Assembly: GCF_000577275.2 (NCBI RefSeq)
Contig: NZ_HG916852.1
Location: forward strand, 2,173,001 to 2,237,000
Direction: 5' to 3'
Origin: Rhizobium favelukesii
Lineage (GTDB): Bacteria; Pseudomonadota; Alphaproteobacteria; Rhizobiales; Rhizobiaceae
Length of the DNA: 64,000 nucleotides
Part shown: in pieces, positions 30,201 to 36,716 of the stretch
Numbering within the stretch: the stretch's first letter is position 1
How the letters are laid out: the number at the start of each line of letters is the position of its first letter
Notes under the pieces: model-generated
Databases searched by the model: none
Told to the model about the DNA's origin: nothing
What the model saw: the letters and a program-made list of their open reading frames with translations, nothing else
Position numbers and translations under genes: made by a program

Positions 30201-30710
30201 GGCACGCGCCATCATGACTGCGAAGGCGTAGAACAGCAGCACCGGCACGATGATGCCGATGAAGCCGGCGATGACGCCCGGCAGTGCCAAAAGATCGGCG
30301 ATGGAGCGGATCTGCCAGATCTGCGGCGAATAAAGCAGGGCCATGAGGCCAAGGCCGGCGACAATCCAGAGAAGCGACACGATGGTTGCATTGCGGATGG
30401 CCGAGCGGCTGGAACCGTTCTCCAGGGATTTCAGGAGCGAAGCCGGCGATATGCGGTTGGCGTCGTTGGCGGCGAAGGACGGGGCGCGCGACGGCTGCTC
30501 GGGCTGGCGAGGTGTGTTGGCGGCGCGGGCGCGCTTGGCGTCGGTCTGGCTCTGTTGATTGCGGACACTTGGTGTTTCTGACAATTTGGCCTCCGAGGCG
30601 TCGGTCTTGCCGTTCAGCGTATCGTCTTCTCCGAAGTCGATCTGGAGCGCTTCGTCCAATGCCTTGAACGCCTTGTCCTCGATCGACTCGTTGTACTTGT
30701 TGTTCGCCAT
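24222..30710 (-). CDS. rgsE: Giant polar-growth coiled-coil protein (RgsE / growth pole ring protein GPR)
   Basis: At 2162 residues this is the largest gene in the window. Residues 1-100 are acidic and polar, two membrane helices lie at about 108-127 and 140-168, and about 1700 residues of apolipoprotein-like amphipathic helix with 44- and 22-residue repeats follow. Next comes a Pro/Ala/Gln linker (about 1930-2040) and a conserved C-terminal domain (PRHVVESLNSLSVDIARAID). This architecture and size match Agrobacterium GPR and Sinorhizobium RgsE, inner-membrane proteins that form a ring at the growth pole and are needed for unipolar growth. ATG at 30710 follows GAGGC. It is monocistronic, divergent from an HPt gene across a 466-base gap. 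Confidence 0.88.
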   Translation of the reverse strand: MANNKYNESIEDKAFKALDEALQIDFGEDDTLNGKTDASEAKLSETPSVRNQQSQTDAKRARAANTPRQPEQPSRAPSFAANDANRISPASLLKSLENGSSRSAIRNATIVSLLWIVAGLGLMALLYSPQIWQIRSIADLLALPGVIAGFIGIIVPVLLFYAFAVMMARAQDMRNAARSMAEVALRLSEPETVASERIMTVGQAVRREVSAMNEGIERTIARASELETLVHSEVNALERSYADNELRVRGLVHELGSEREAIVNHAERIRTSIAGVHDQLKEDLSLATEEIAVRLATSGEAFASMIDTRAAAITEKSESAIQSLGTLLAAKTDSLLQTLTSSGFALTNEFDTRLDSLTSSLSGHGDQILRQFETRASTMDSNAEKLNAALNDRARQLNEILIARTREINESLTGGERTISTTLDDVLSKLNSALDEKGSSFRQSLQSSVDDTIMDLDLRSGFFDERLQATVAQLSTSFDERVAEFTDAFDKRAGSLDTKLMESLNRINDTMTGGSDSLNGILSSSIERLGASLTDQSFALATALATSQEVMESSLAGKVSEVTEAIHTHTTGMTSALSHATSEISLALASGTSELHNNLAARATEFRDTLLSTTSDLSSAVSAGTEQITSAFGRADELNTMISRRAADITQALDSAHERIDGVMADRGGALSAALADTQDRFASTLASRSDAIISAVSGSHERLADTLDDKAMTLAISLDESQNRFEDTIAKRAEAIAASIASGHEKLADTLDDKAMALAISLNEGQSRLADTLGLHVDAVANQLAGSHEKLSEVLDDKTMALAISLNEGQTRLADTLGHHTETIAKQIVGGHEKLTEALDDRAMALAISLNESQSRLEDTLGHHAETIGNSLAGGHDRITEALDDRVMALATSLNEGHSRIEDALARRVDTIANSIATVQDRLSDTLDEKAMALAISFGESQSRFDNALEARTNALLDTVAGAESRVAGAFVDKSDAIRSAYTENQERLERSLNDHASTLAGTLSSGGDRIDSLTGNAAARIEYSLSNAHQRLETLHGDAASRIEGGLAAAHDRFEALTGNAATRIESGLDSAHERIRSTLADREQSINLALTDAHSRISDTLSDQATTIGASIATSVGMLEMSLEDHEVSLRQTIDNSGRALEDRLRDSTGHIAGRFQEAAGEISRSAETFSSQLDQSIEGMTGRFAETGSRVEAGLAALENRIRDGVGGVAEQVDAAGGRLSDTLADGISRIGVLGEEATGRIAAALDDSAVKFVETIDGRTANLTSGIDTRTASIDEAMERGSARIEERLSTMDRALTVGLDAVNRTIEGKAAGLAASLRSAVAETTQGMDDEAARAAESLGRTGQQFAEGLEAKSNEFSRAIEERSERIVGRVSEAQNRLAGQAAAVAQTFSEAGNAIINKVAEAETLVSGQVGAISRALGDAQATFENHGAGIRTTISDASQEITSTMAEVERALEARGNAIRSSLEDRTREIDSTLTDVEKALDARGSAIRTTLDDRTRELNSMLSGRSTELARILDETARPLIDRYADAGKEAAARITAATERSTERLRSENEALITAIAARTESASSAVDAMENSLLANVNKLIERLSDNSSAMGQMMSSAAENLAAVDGRLGDTTSRFTESASKAAEMVSASTRLLEGKVDRLSDISGQTLAQVGGIIGRFDEHSKVLGQASGLLAAAQSNLVSTLEDRETALQNLSVGLVQRSEEIEKTMRSLGGMVESAFDRAEQRSNQVSGTLRESVQSSFSDIGRVLSETEKRAEEAAATMRAALVKAGEDANATIDGAFGNAERRSGELSNRLRGGLTASLSEVERMLGEAGRASDGAAQTMRESLREAVEEAVSRFSGATEEIRRSAGDIRKELDMTRSELKRGAFDLPEEAKESAAAMRRAVAEQIKALQDISHIVGRSTQQLEISEPAPRAIAQPQPAPRPAQPAVTQQAPQPAPPAAPTQAPAVTASPIESFGLRGSLTPPTPAAATPQRAPVAAPAPASPATGGWISDLLRGASRDEAAEEAPARQPPARAEVTAAAPARTADSRNPRHVVESLNSLSVDIARAIDHDASVDLWRRYQRGERDVFTRRLYTLKGQQTFDEIKRKYDREPEFRTAVDRYIADFEKLLADVSRGDRDKTITQSYLTSDTGKVYTMLAHAAGRLG
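27822..28613 (-). repeat. Six tandem 132-base (44-residue) repeats inside rgsE
   Basis: Residues 700-963 consist of six consecutive 44-residue units. Each starts near S/GHEKL, then DD-K-MALAISLNEGQ-R, D-TLG, and IA. The unit is four 11-residue turns, as in apolipoprotein A. Downstream, about 27410-27665, a set of 22-residue units (GNAA-RIE, AH-R) follows. The repeats are conserved in sequence but not identical at the DNA level. Confidence 0.85.
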
Positions 30711-31176
30711 TTAAGTTACGCCTCGTTACATCCCAGCCGGTTCAACAACGCATCCGGACTTCCCGCCGAGCCCGAACAAAACCTTGCCTCTGAGCCCGCC
30801 CGTCCAAGTCGCCGAGGACGGATAAGCATATCATTTCAGAGTGGATAGCTGCTTTTTCATACAGACGGTATCAAAACATTACCATTATCCACTTGGCGAG
30901 CAAAGGCAGGTGCCAGAGAGCTCGCCCAGTAGTATCGTAGTGACACATCCGGGACTGCTAGACAATTAACGCAACCGGTCAAATCCCCTAATATTAATGT
31001 CTTGTTAACACCATTTAACAAAAGCGCCCCTTTAAAAACCAACGAGTTAGGGGCGTTTAACGGACGTTAACCATAACCTGAGAAATCCGCCCTGAATGTG
31101 CCGAAATTTAACGTGATGGCGACGCCGCGCCCGCAGCATGAACGAACGGCGGGATAGACGACGGGAGAATTGGCAC
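30711..31176. promoter_or_regulatory. 466-base divergent regulatory gap with paired TTAAC motifs
   Basis: No gene is seen here. The half next to the HPt gene holds TTAAC at 30966, 31005, 31015 and 31057 and TTAACCAT at 31067-31074. Two pairs (31005/31015, 31057/31067) are exactly ten bases apart. TTAACCAT is the usual rhizobial CtrA half-site, although the classical full site has 11-base periodicity. An inverted repeat CGCCCCT (31025-31031) / AGGGGCG (31049-31055) lies between the pairs. The remainder next to rgsE shows no clear element. Confidence 0.45.
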
Positions 31177-31545
31177 ATGGCAGCAGTCAGTATTGCGTTT
31201 GCGGCACCCGATAATTGCAAAGGCCCACGTCCTTCGCAGGAGCGTCCGGTGGATCTGGTGCATCTGGCAAACCAGACAATGGGCGACAAGAGCCTGGAAA
31301 TCGAAGTTCTGCAGATGTTTGCGCGGCAGGCGCGGGCTTGCCTGCAGGAAATATCGTCCGGCGACGAGAAGATCATCGAGACCGCGGCACACCGCCTCAA
31401 GGGCGCCGCCGGCGCCGTGGGTGCGTTCCGCGTTCATGCCGCCGCTGAAGCGCTCGAGGGCAATTGCGGCGACGCTGCCAGTATGGCGGCAGTCGGCATT
31501 GCGGTGATCGAAGCCGAGAACTTTATCCTCAAGCTTTGCCGCTGA
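31177..31545 (+). CDS. Orphan histidine phosphotransfer (HPt) protein
   Basis: The 122-residue protein is a stand-alone HPt domain. The phospho-acceptor is His72 in AHRLKGAAGAVGA, matching the HPt consensus H-x-L-K-G. Helices before and after complete the four-helix bundle, and no other domain is attached. HPt proteins relay phosphate between response-regulator domains of hybrid kinases. The partner is unknown; hybrid kinase CckA is 10 kb away and normally uses ChpT, a different fold. ATG at 31177 is preferred, with GGGAG upstream, over a start at 31138. The divergent neighbour is the polar-growth gene rgsE. Confidence 0.82.
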   Translation: MAAVSIAFAAPDNCKGPRPSQERPVDLVHLANQTMGDKSLEIEVLQMFARQARACLQEISSGDEKIIETAAHRLKGAAGAVGAFRVHAAAEALEGNCGDAASMAAVGIAVIEAENFILKLCR

Positions 31546-31562
31546 GCCGCAGGTCAGATACG

Positions 31563-31599
31563 AGACCCGCTGATCCGTTTCGGGGCAGCGGGTCTTTTT
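31563..31599 (+). terminator. Rho-independent terminator of HPt gene
   Basis: AGACCCGCTG (31563-31572) pairs perfectly with CAGCGGGTCT (31586-31595), followed by TTTT. Confidence 0.9.
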
Positions 31600-31742
31600 G
31601 TGACTGTCGGCATGGCGCATTTTGACAAGCGCGCCGCTTCCCGATCTGGAATGAAAGGCATCGAGCGGTCGGTGTTGACTGCCTCGACGATTTGTTGGAA
31701 GAAAAATCCAGACCCTCCCATTGACGACTACCGGAAATCATC

Positions 31743-32063
31743 ATGCCCAAACTGACCATTGTCGCCTTCGACGGCACGCGCTTCGATCTTGATGTCGATC
31801 AGGGATCGACCGTTATGGAAAATGCCGTGCGCAATTCGGTGCCGGGCATCGAGGCTGAATGCGGTGGCGCCTGTGCCTGCGCGACCTGTCATGTCTACGT
31901 CGACGACGAGTGGACAGAACGCGTCGGTCCGCCTGAAGCGATGGAAGAAGACATGCTCGATTTCGCGTTTGACGTGCGTCCGACGTCGCGCCTATCCTGT
32001 CAGATCAGAATGAAGGCAGCCCTGGATGGGCTTACAGTCCACGTGCCCGAGCGGCAGGCCTGA
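31743..32063 (+). CDS. 2Fe-2S ferredoxin, adrenodoxin type
   Basis: This 106-residue protein has the adrenodoxin/putidaredoxin cysteine pattern: Cys40, Cys46, Cys49 (C-x5-C-x2-C) and Cys86 in RLSCQIR. The acidic helix [11 protein letters not shown] is the partner-docking helix of vertebrate-type ferredoxins. Such proteins pass electrons to P450s, to Fe-S cluster assembly or to other oxygenases; no reductase or P450 lies beside it. GGAAA precedes the ATG. It follows an HPt terminator, so it has its own promoter. Confidence 0.92.
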   Translation: MPKLTIVAFDGTRFDLDVDQGSTVMENAVRNSVPGIEAECGGACACATCHVYVDDEWTERVGPPEAMEEDMLDFAFDVRPTSRLSCQIRMKAALDGLTVHVPERQA

Positions 32064-32078
32064 TCCACTGCATTCCCC

Positions 32079-32225
32079 AAAAAAAAGCCTCGCTGGCCGC
32101 TAGACGAGCGAGGCGAGGTAGGCGCATTACCTACGGACGAGGGAGGATCATCCGCGGCTTCGCAACGCGCCAGGAGAACCCAGGAGCGAAAGTTCGGGCT
32201 TACGGACCTGAACTTTCGAATGTTT
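32079..32225 (-). ncRNA. Candidate trans-acting small RNA with anti-Shine-Dalgarno motifs
   Basis: On the minus strand this 292-base intergenic gap reads like a compact small RNA. A 12-bp hairpin (32187-32198 with 32207-32218) lies at the proposed 5' end, followed by a CU-rich linker with CTCCTG twice and CCTCCC once, then a small stem (32118-32122/32130-32134). A strong terminator closes it: an 8-bp stem, 32087-32094/32107-32114, followed by eight Us. The terminator faces leftward only, so it is not the ferredoxin terminator. It may instead end a long 3' UTR of the DUF922 gene. A TAATAT box at about 32230 is a possible -10. The family is not identified. Confidence 0.55.
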
Positions 32226-32355
32226 GAATATTACCGCGTTGCGGTTGATTTAGCTAGACTGAGAAATAACCACTAAATCACTGGGGCGACTGCAGTTTCA
32301 CACAAGTTTTGTTACGCGGCTAAACTTCTGTGATCGCCTTGAGCTTGAGAATCAG

Positions 32356-32997
32356 CTATCTTGCGCCGCCGGATATTCTGATCCGATTGTTCAGAAGTCT
32401 CATCATTCGACTCTGAAAATTGACGGCTTCGATTCGGTCGAATCGTGCCTGCAGCCGGTCGTGTTCCTCGATGCCGCGGGTCGAAACGTCGGTCACTAAT
32501 TCCTGCATGCGCTCGCAACCGGGCTGCGGAGGAAGCGCGAGGATCTGCCTTTCCATTGCGCGTGCCTGGTTTCGCGCAATCTCGGCATGACGTTCTTCGT
32601 GCCGCTTGATGTCGCTCGAGAGTGCATCCCATATCATCGACAGCTGCTTGCTGGCGCCTTTGCGGTTGGTCCAGCGGGGCAGGATGATCTGCGTGTGGAC
32701 GGTGACCTTGGCGCTGGCGACCCGGCATCTTCCTCCCGCCTGGACATAGGTGGCGTCGCCGCCGAAGCGGATCTTGGTCGCACCCGGATGGCGAGCCGAC
32801 GAACCGCTTGCGGTCGGCCCGTTGGTGCTCAGTTGCTGATCGAGTTGGTCCGCGGTTTTACCCTTGATCGCAAAATAGGAGTAGCTTCGCGTCGCGATCA
32901 CGGTAGCAGCGGCTGGACTGCACGCTGCTACCGCGATGGAAAAGCCGAGGAGGAGAGGCATATAACGCGATACGGAAAGCATTCTGCAGATACTCAT
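32356..32997 (-). CDS. DUF922 lipoprotein, putative zinc protease
   Basis: The protein (213 residues from the ATG at 32997) has an N-terminal signal ending in a lipobox-like VAAC, a soluble domain with TVIATRSYSYFAIKGKTADQL, and the metal-binding motif HEERH, which with a downstream glutamate fits the DUF922 Zn-dependent protease family. Activity is not proven for the family. The frame stays open to a GTG at 33087, which would overlap folP on the other strand by seven bases; the ATG gives a normal signal peptide and is preferred, although no good ribosome site is visible for either. Location is probably outer membrane or periplasm. Confidence 0.78.
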   Translation of the reverse strand: MSICRMLSVSRYMPLLLGFSIAVAACSPAAATVIATRSYSYFAIKGKTADQLDQQLSTNGPTASGSSARHPGATKIRFGGDATYVQAGGRCRVASAKVTVHTQIILPRWTNRKGASKQLSMIWDALSSDIKRHEERHAEIARNQARAMERQILALPPQPGCERMQELVTDVSTRGIEEHDRLQARFDRIEAVNFQSRMMRLLNNRIRISGGAR

Positions 32998-33080
32998 GTT
33001 GAAGTTTGCCGGAGCTTGGGGCATAGCCACGACCAGCGCAATATCGCTAGCGTTTTTTTCGATCGATAGGATGAATACCG

Positions 33081-33947
33081 TTGGCACGGCTTGGGAGCAG
33101 TTTCTGGCGCGTCGGGCATGGTCGTGAGATCGGACTGGGCGCGCGTGCCGTGATCATGGCGATCGTCAACGTGACGCCGGATTCCTTCTCGGACGGTGGG
33201 CGATACGAGACCGTCGATGCGGCCGTGACGCATGCCCTCCAAGCTGCCAGCGAGGGCGCTGGGATCATCGATATCGGTGGCGAATCGACACGTCCCGATG
33301 CGGATGTCGTCAGCCCTTCCGAAGAGCAGGCACGAGTGTTGCCGGTGATCGAGGCACTGCGCGGCAAGACCGATGCGCTGATCTCGATCGATACCTATCG
33401 AGCTGAGACCGCACGGCTTGCCGTCGGCGCAGGGGCGCATATTGTCAACGACGTATTCGGGCTGCAGAAGGAACGCGAGATCGGGAAGATCGTTGCCGAT
33501 ACCGGCGCAGGCCTGTGCCTGATGCATACGGGCCGCGATCGGGAGAAGCTTCCGGATGTGATCGCCGACCAGTTTTTCTTCCTCGAACGCTCGCTAGAAA
33601 TCGCTTCGGCCGCAGGTGTTTCGAGGGATCGCATCGTGCTCGACCCGGGCTTCGGCTTTGCCAAGGATACGGAAGAAAATGTGGAGCTGATGGCGCGTTT
33701 CGGCGAGTTGCACCGCTTGGGATTGCCGCTGCTTGCCGGCACTTCGCGCAAACGTTTCGTCGGCGCCATCACAGGCAGGCAAGCCGCCGAGCGGGATGCG
33801 GGAACGGCAGCGACTAGCGTGTTGCTGCGTCTGGCCGGGGCTAGTATTTTTCGCGTACACGATGTCGCAATCAACAGGGATGCTTTGGCAATCGCCGATG
33901 CTATGCTCGCGGCGAGCCATAGCTGCGAGCAAGGAAATTTGGCATGA
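33081..33947 (+). CDS. folP: Dihydropteroate synthase
   Basis: FolP condenses p-aminobenzoate with dihydropterin pyrophosphate and is the sulfonamide target. Signatures: MAIVNVTPDSFSDGG, DIGGESTRPDA, SIDTYRAETA, LDPGFGFAKD and AGTSRKRFVG. The 288-residue length is normal. The start is TTG at 33081: an in-frame TGA lies nine bases upstream and AGGA sits nine bases before TTG, so no ATG can be used. It is the first gene of the folP-folB-folK operon and overlaps folB by four bases. Confidence 0.95.
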   Translation: MARLGSSFWRVGHGREIGLGARAVIMAIVNVTPDSFSDGGRYETVDAAVTHALQAASEGAGIIDIGGESTRPDADVVSPSEEQARVLPVIEALRGKTDALISIDTYRAETARLAVGAGAHIVNDVFGLQKEREIGKIVADTGAGLCLMHTGRDREKLPDVIADQFFFLERSLEIASAAGVSRDRIVLDPGFGFAKDTEENVELMARFGELHRLGLPLLAGTSRKRFVGAITGRQAAERDAGTAATSVLLRLAGASIFRVHDVAINRDALAIADAMLAASHSCEQGNLA

Positions 33948-34312
33948 GCACTACGTACACTATTACGCTTCAGAACTGCGCCTTCTTTGCCCGCCATGGC
34001 GTCCATGACGAAGAGGAGTTCCTCGGCCAACGTTTCTTTGTGGATGCCGAGCTCGACGTCGTCGCAGGCGATGCCCTGGAGAGCGATTCCATCAATGACA
34101 CGGTCAACTACGGCATTGCCTTCACCGTGATCGAGGAGATCGTCACGGGTAAGCGTCGCTATCTGATCGAGGCGCTTGCGCTTGATATCGCCAAGGGGCT
34201 CAGTTCGAAATTTCCGCAGATCAAGCGTGCAAAAATCACAGTCCGCAAGCCGAACGCACCGGTACCGGGCGTTCTCGATTTCGTTCAGGTGAGCGTCGAA
34301 CACTTTGCCTGA
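33944..34312 (+). CDS. folB: Dihydroneopterin aldolase
   Basis: FolB converts dihydroneopterin to hydroxymethyldihydropterin in folate synthesis. The 122-residue protein has LQNCAFFARHGVHDEEEF with the family HGV motif, DTVNYG, and TVRKPNAPVPG with the conserved lysine. Its ATG overlaps the folP stop (ATGA) with AAGGAAA upstream, which shows translational coupling; it overlaps folK by eight bases. Confidence 0.95.
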   Translation: MSTTYTITLQNCAFFARHGVHDEEEFLGQRFFVDAELDVVAGDALESDSINDTVNYGIAFTVIEEIVTGKRRYLIEALALDIAKGLSSKFPQIKRAKITVRKPNAPVPGVLDFVQVSVEHFA

Positions 34313-34823
34313 GGCCATTTTCCAAACGGCAACGCTCGGCCTTGGCGGCAATCTCGGCAAGCCTACTCATGCAATGGCCGTCGCTCTCAGAGCGCTTGAC
34401 CAGCGACCCGACTGCCGGGTGGTAGCGGTATCGCGGCTCTATCGCACGCCGCCCTGGGGCAAGACCGACCAATCCTATTTCTTCAACGCTTGCGCTGCCG
34501 TCGAGACGACGCTTGGCCCGGAGGCGCTTCTCGATGTCTGCCTGGATATCGAACGGGGAATGAAACGAGAGCGTATCGAGCGCTGGGGGCCGAGGACGCT
34601 GGACATCGATATTCTGACTTATGCCGATGTCGTTCAATCCGCGCCACGGCTGGAGCTTCCGCACCCGCGCATGAAGGATCGCGGCTTCGTGCTGATGCCA
34701 CTTGCCGACTTTGCTCCGGAGCTGCTTGTCCACGGGGCACCCGTTCGCGAATGGTTGGCGAAGGCCGATGTGCAGGGGATCGAAGTGGCCGATCACAGCA
34801 GCAACTGGTGGCATACGGCCTGA
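34305..34823 (+). CDS. folK: 2-amino-4-hydroxy-6-hydroxymethyldihydropteridine pyrophosphokinase
   Basis: FolK adds pyrophosphate to the pterin before FolP acts. The 172 residues contain GLGGNLGKP (usual GSNLG), LYRTPPWG, YFFNACAAVET, RWGPRTLDIDIL (the DxD metal pair) and LPHPRMKDRGFVLMPL. TTG at 34305 lies within the folB end. Together the three genes run substrate through FolB, FolK and FolP and end at a strong terminator. Confidence 0.95.
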   Translation: MPEAIFQTATLGLGGNLGKPTHAMAVALRALDQRPDCRVVAVSRLYRTPPWGKTDQSYFFNACAAVETTLGPEALLDVCLDIERGMKRERIERWGPRTLDIDILTYADVVQSAPRLELPHPRMKDRGFVLMPLADFAPELLVHGAPVREWLAKADVQGIEVADHSSNWWHTA

Positions 34824-34830
34824 ACTAGAA

Positions 34831-34853
34831 AAGCGGCGGAGAGTCCGCCGCTT
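34831..34853 (+). terminator. Hairpin after folK
   Basis: AAGCGGCGGA (34831-34840) and TCCGCCGCTT (34844-34853) form a 10-bp stem with a three-base loop. The trailing T run is weak, and the site lies between convergent genes. Confidence 0.65.
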
Positions 34854-34874
34854 CAAAAGGCGCGGACCAAAAAC

Positions 34875-35426
34875 CTATTCGACAGAACCGACGGTGATTT
34901 CGTCGACTTGGCGCGTGAGCGTCAGGCCGATAACAGGGATCATCTGGCTTTCGACCTTGACCGAAACGGTAACGTTCATGGTTTTGTCGTCGCGGACGCG
35001 GGCAATCATGGCGCCGTTAAGCTTGGAACGGTTGAGGCCGACGACCACGGTATCCTGGGTAACGGCACCTGATATAACGTCGAGTCCCTTGCCATCGGCG
35101 CCATCAAGGAATTTGCCCTTGTAGGAATTGCCAGACTGGGTGATGAGCGCGGTCATCGGCTGCTTGAAGACGCCGACCCTGCAGCTTCCGTCAAGCTTGA
35201 TGCCAGTGCCGCCAGCGCTCACCGGTTCGCCGACGAGATTGCAGGTGAATTTCGTGCCTTTGTACTTGCCGGCAACGATCTCGCCGGGGCCTCTCCAGGC
35301 GCCGGCAACGGACTCGAAGAAGGCTTTGTCACGTGTTGCCGCTGTTGCCGACGGAGCCATGTCGGCGACTGGTGACAACGCCACCGCAGCCAGTCCGAAA
35401 AGAAGAAGAAACTTGCGTGAATACAT
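34875..35426 (-). CDS. Secreted hypothetical protein
   Basis: The 183-residue protein has a signal peptide (MYSRKFLLLFGLAAVALS, likely cut near ATAA at 28-30). The mature part is beta-rich: VAGAWRGPGEIVAGKYKGTK, CNLVGEPVSAGGTGIKLDG, then alternating hydrophobic strands to the end, with two cysteines. It suggests a small periplasmic lipocalin-like barrel, but no family is recognised. TTAACCAT (reverse of 35479-35486) lies about 55 bases upstream, a CtrA half-site. Conserved in rhizobia as far as I recall. Confidence 0.7.
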   Translation of the reverse strand: MYSRKFLLLFGLAAVALSPVADMAPSATAATRDKAFFESVAGAWRGPGEIVAGKYKGTKFTCNLVGEPVSAGGTGIKLDGSCRVGVFKQPMTALITQSGNSYKGKFLDGADGKGLDVISGAVTQDTVVVGLNRSKLNGAMIARVRDDKTMNVTVSVKVESQMIPVIGLTLTRQVDEITVGSVE

Positions 35427-35636
35427 GGATTTTCCCTAGCGACACCATCGCTTAACTGGACCCAAGTTTTGCCGAAAAATGGTTAACGGTTGGTTTCCTG
35501 TGAGCCTGAAAGCGCTGAACAACAGCGCGTTCCGCAGCCGCCGTACGCCGATACCGGAGCGCTAGCACCTTGAATTCATGGCAAGTATTTTCGCGTGTCG
35601 TTTAGCGCGTGGCAAGCACGACAAAGCTGTCAATTT

Positions 35637-36716
35637 TCAGGAATTCTTATCACGCGATGTCATGGATGGCGTGAGATCCCCAATGAAGTCGCCGATTCCC
35701 GGCCGTTTCAGGGCATGGAACGAAAGGGGACGGCAAAGGTCCATGGCGGCGATTCCGATGCGGGCGGTCATCAGGCCGTTGATGACGCCTTCGCCGAGGC
35801 GTGCCGACAGCTTCGACGCCAGCCCATGGCCAAGCACCTGCTGCACGAGGCTATCGCCGACCGCGATCGAGCCGGTCACGGCAAGATGCGCCAGAACGTC
35901 TCGCATGAGCCTGATCATGCCGAGCGTTCCCGGCCGCCCTCCGTAGAGATCCGCCATAGCCCGGACGAGTCGGGCGGCCTCATAAAGCACGTAGAGCAAG
36001 TCGACGATGGCACGCGGGCTGACGGCGGTGACGATGGAGACTCGCTTCGAGGCATTGACGATCAAGGCCCGCGCCTGCCGGTCGAGGGGCGCCAGAAGCT
36101 CGCGTTCTGCGAGGGCGATGAGATGCGGCGCGTCGATGATATCGCCCTCTGTCGCTTTCAGCGCGGCGCGGCCCTTGGCCGTCTCGGGCTTGCCGGAGAG
36201 CAGAGTTTCCAGCCGCTTGACCAGCGCGCGCGCCTTCGCCGGCTTCGTCTCCACCATGGCGGCCTCGGCTTCGCTCTTGATCGCCTGCACGGCCGTTAGC
36301 CGCATCATTCCGGCTGTCTCACGGATAACGATGGTGATCACCGCCAGGATGCCGATTGCGAGTGCCGCAAGCGCTGTATAGCCCAGCCAATCTGCGCGAC
36401 TGAAGAGATTGCGGATAAGGCTGTCAGTCCAAAGGCCGAAGGCAAGCGAAAAGAGAACGCCGAATGCGGCCGCTGCGATTTTCGCAAACGAGGTGCCGCG
36501 ATTGCGCGGGACCGCGACCGGAATTGGAGGGACATCCTTCTCGGGATTGAGGAAAGGATCATCCTCGTCAGCGGTCAACACGATATCGTCTGTAAAGCTA
36601 CCCGGTCTTCGCTGGCCACGGTTGGTTTCGGTCGTCGGCCGAGCCGGTGCGTCCTCCTCATAGGAAAAGGCAGCCGGCGCGCGGTGTGCGGGATGTTCGG
36701 ATGGTGGCTTGATCAT
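35637..36716 (-). CDS. YcjF-type membrane protein (TIGR01620 / DUF697)
   Basis: The 359-residue protein has a disordered, charged N-terminus of about 100 residues, two membrane helices at about 105-125 and 140-165, and a helical C-terminal domain with PRAIVDLLYVLYEAARLVRA and RLMRDVLAHLAVTGSIAVGD typical of the DUF697/YcjF family. It overlaps the upstream YcjX-type gene by four bases, the same pairing as ycjX-ycjF of E. coli. Function is unknown; links to stress responses are proposed for the pair. Confidence 0.88.
   Translation of the reverse strand: MIKPPSEHPAHRAPAAFSYEEDAPARPTTETNRGQRRPGSFTDDIVLTADEDDPFLNPEKDVPPIPVAVPRNRGTSFAKIAAAAFGVLFSLAFGLWTDSLIRNLFSRADWLGYTALAALAIGILAVITIVIRETAGMMRLTAVQAIKSEAEAAMVETKPAKARALVKRLETLLSGKPETAKGRAALKATEGDIIDAPHLIALAERELLAPLDRQARALIVNASKRVSIVTAVSPRAIVDLLYVLYEAARLVRAMADLYGGRPGTLGMIRLMRDVLAHLAVTGSIAVGDSLVQQVLGHGLASKLSARLGEGVINGLMTARIGIAAMDLCRPLSFHALKRPGIGDFIGDLTPSMTSRDKNS

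Noticed and set aside
33071..33127. ATG at 33071 as folP start
   Set aside because: It is in another frame and stops after 18 codons; the folP frame has a TGA at 33072, so TTG 33081 is the only sensible start.
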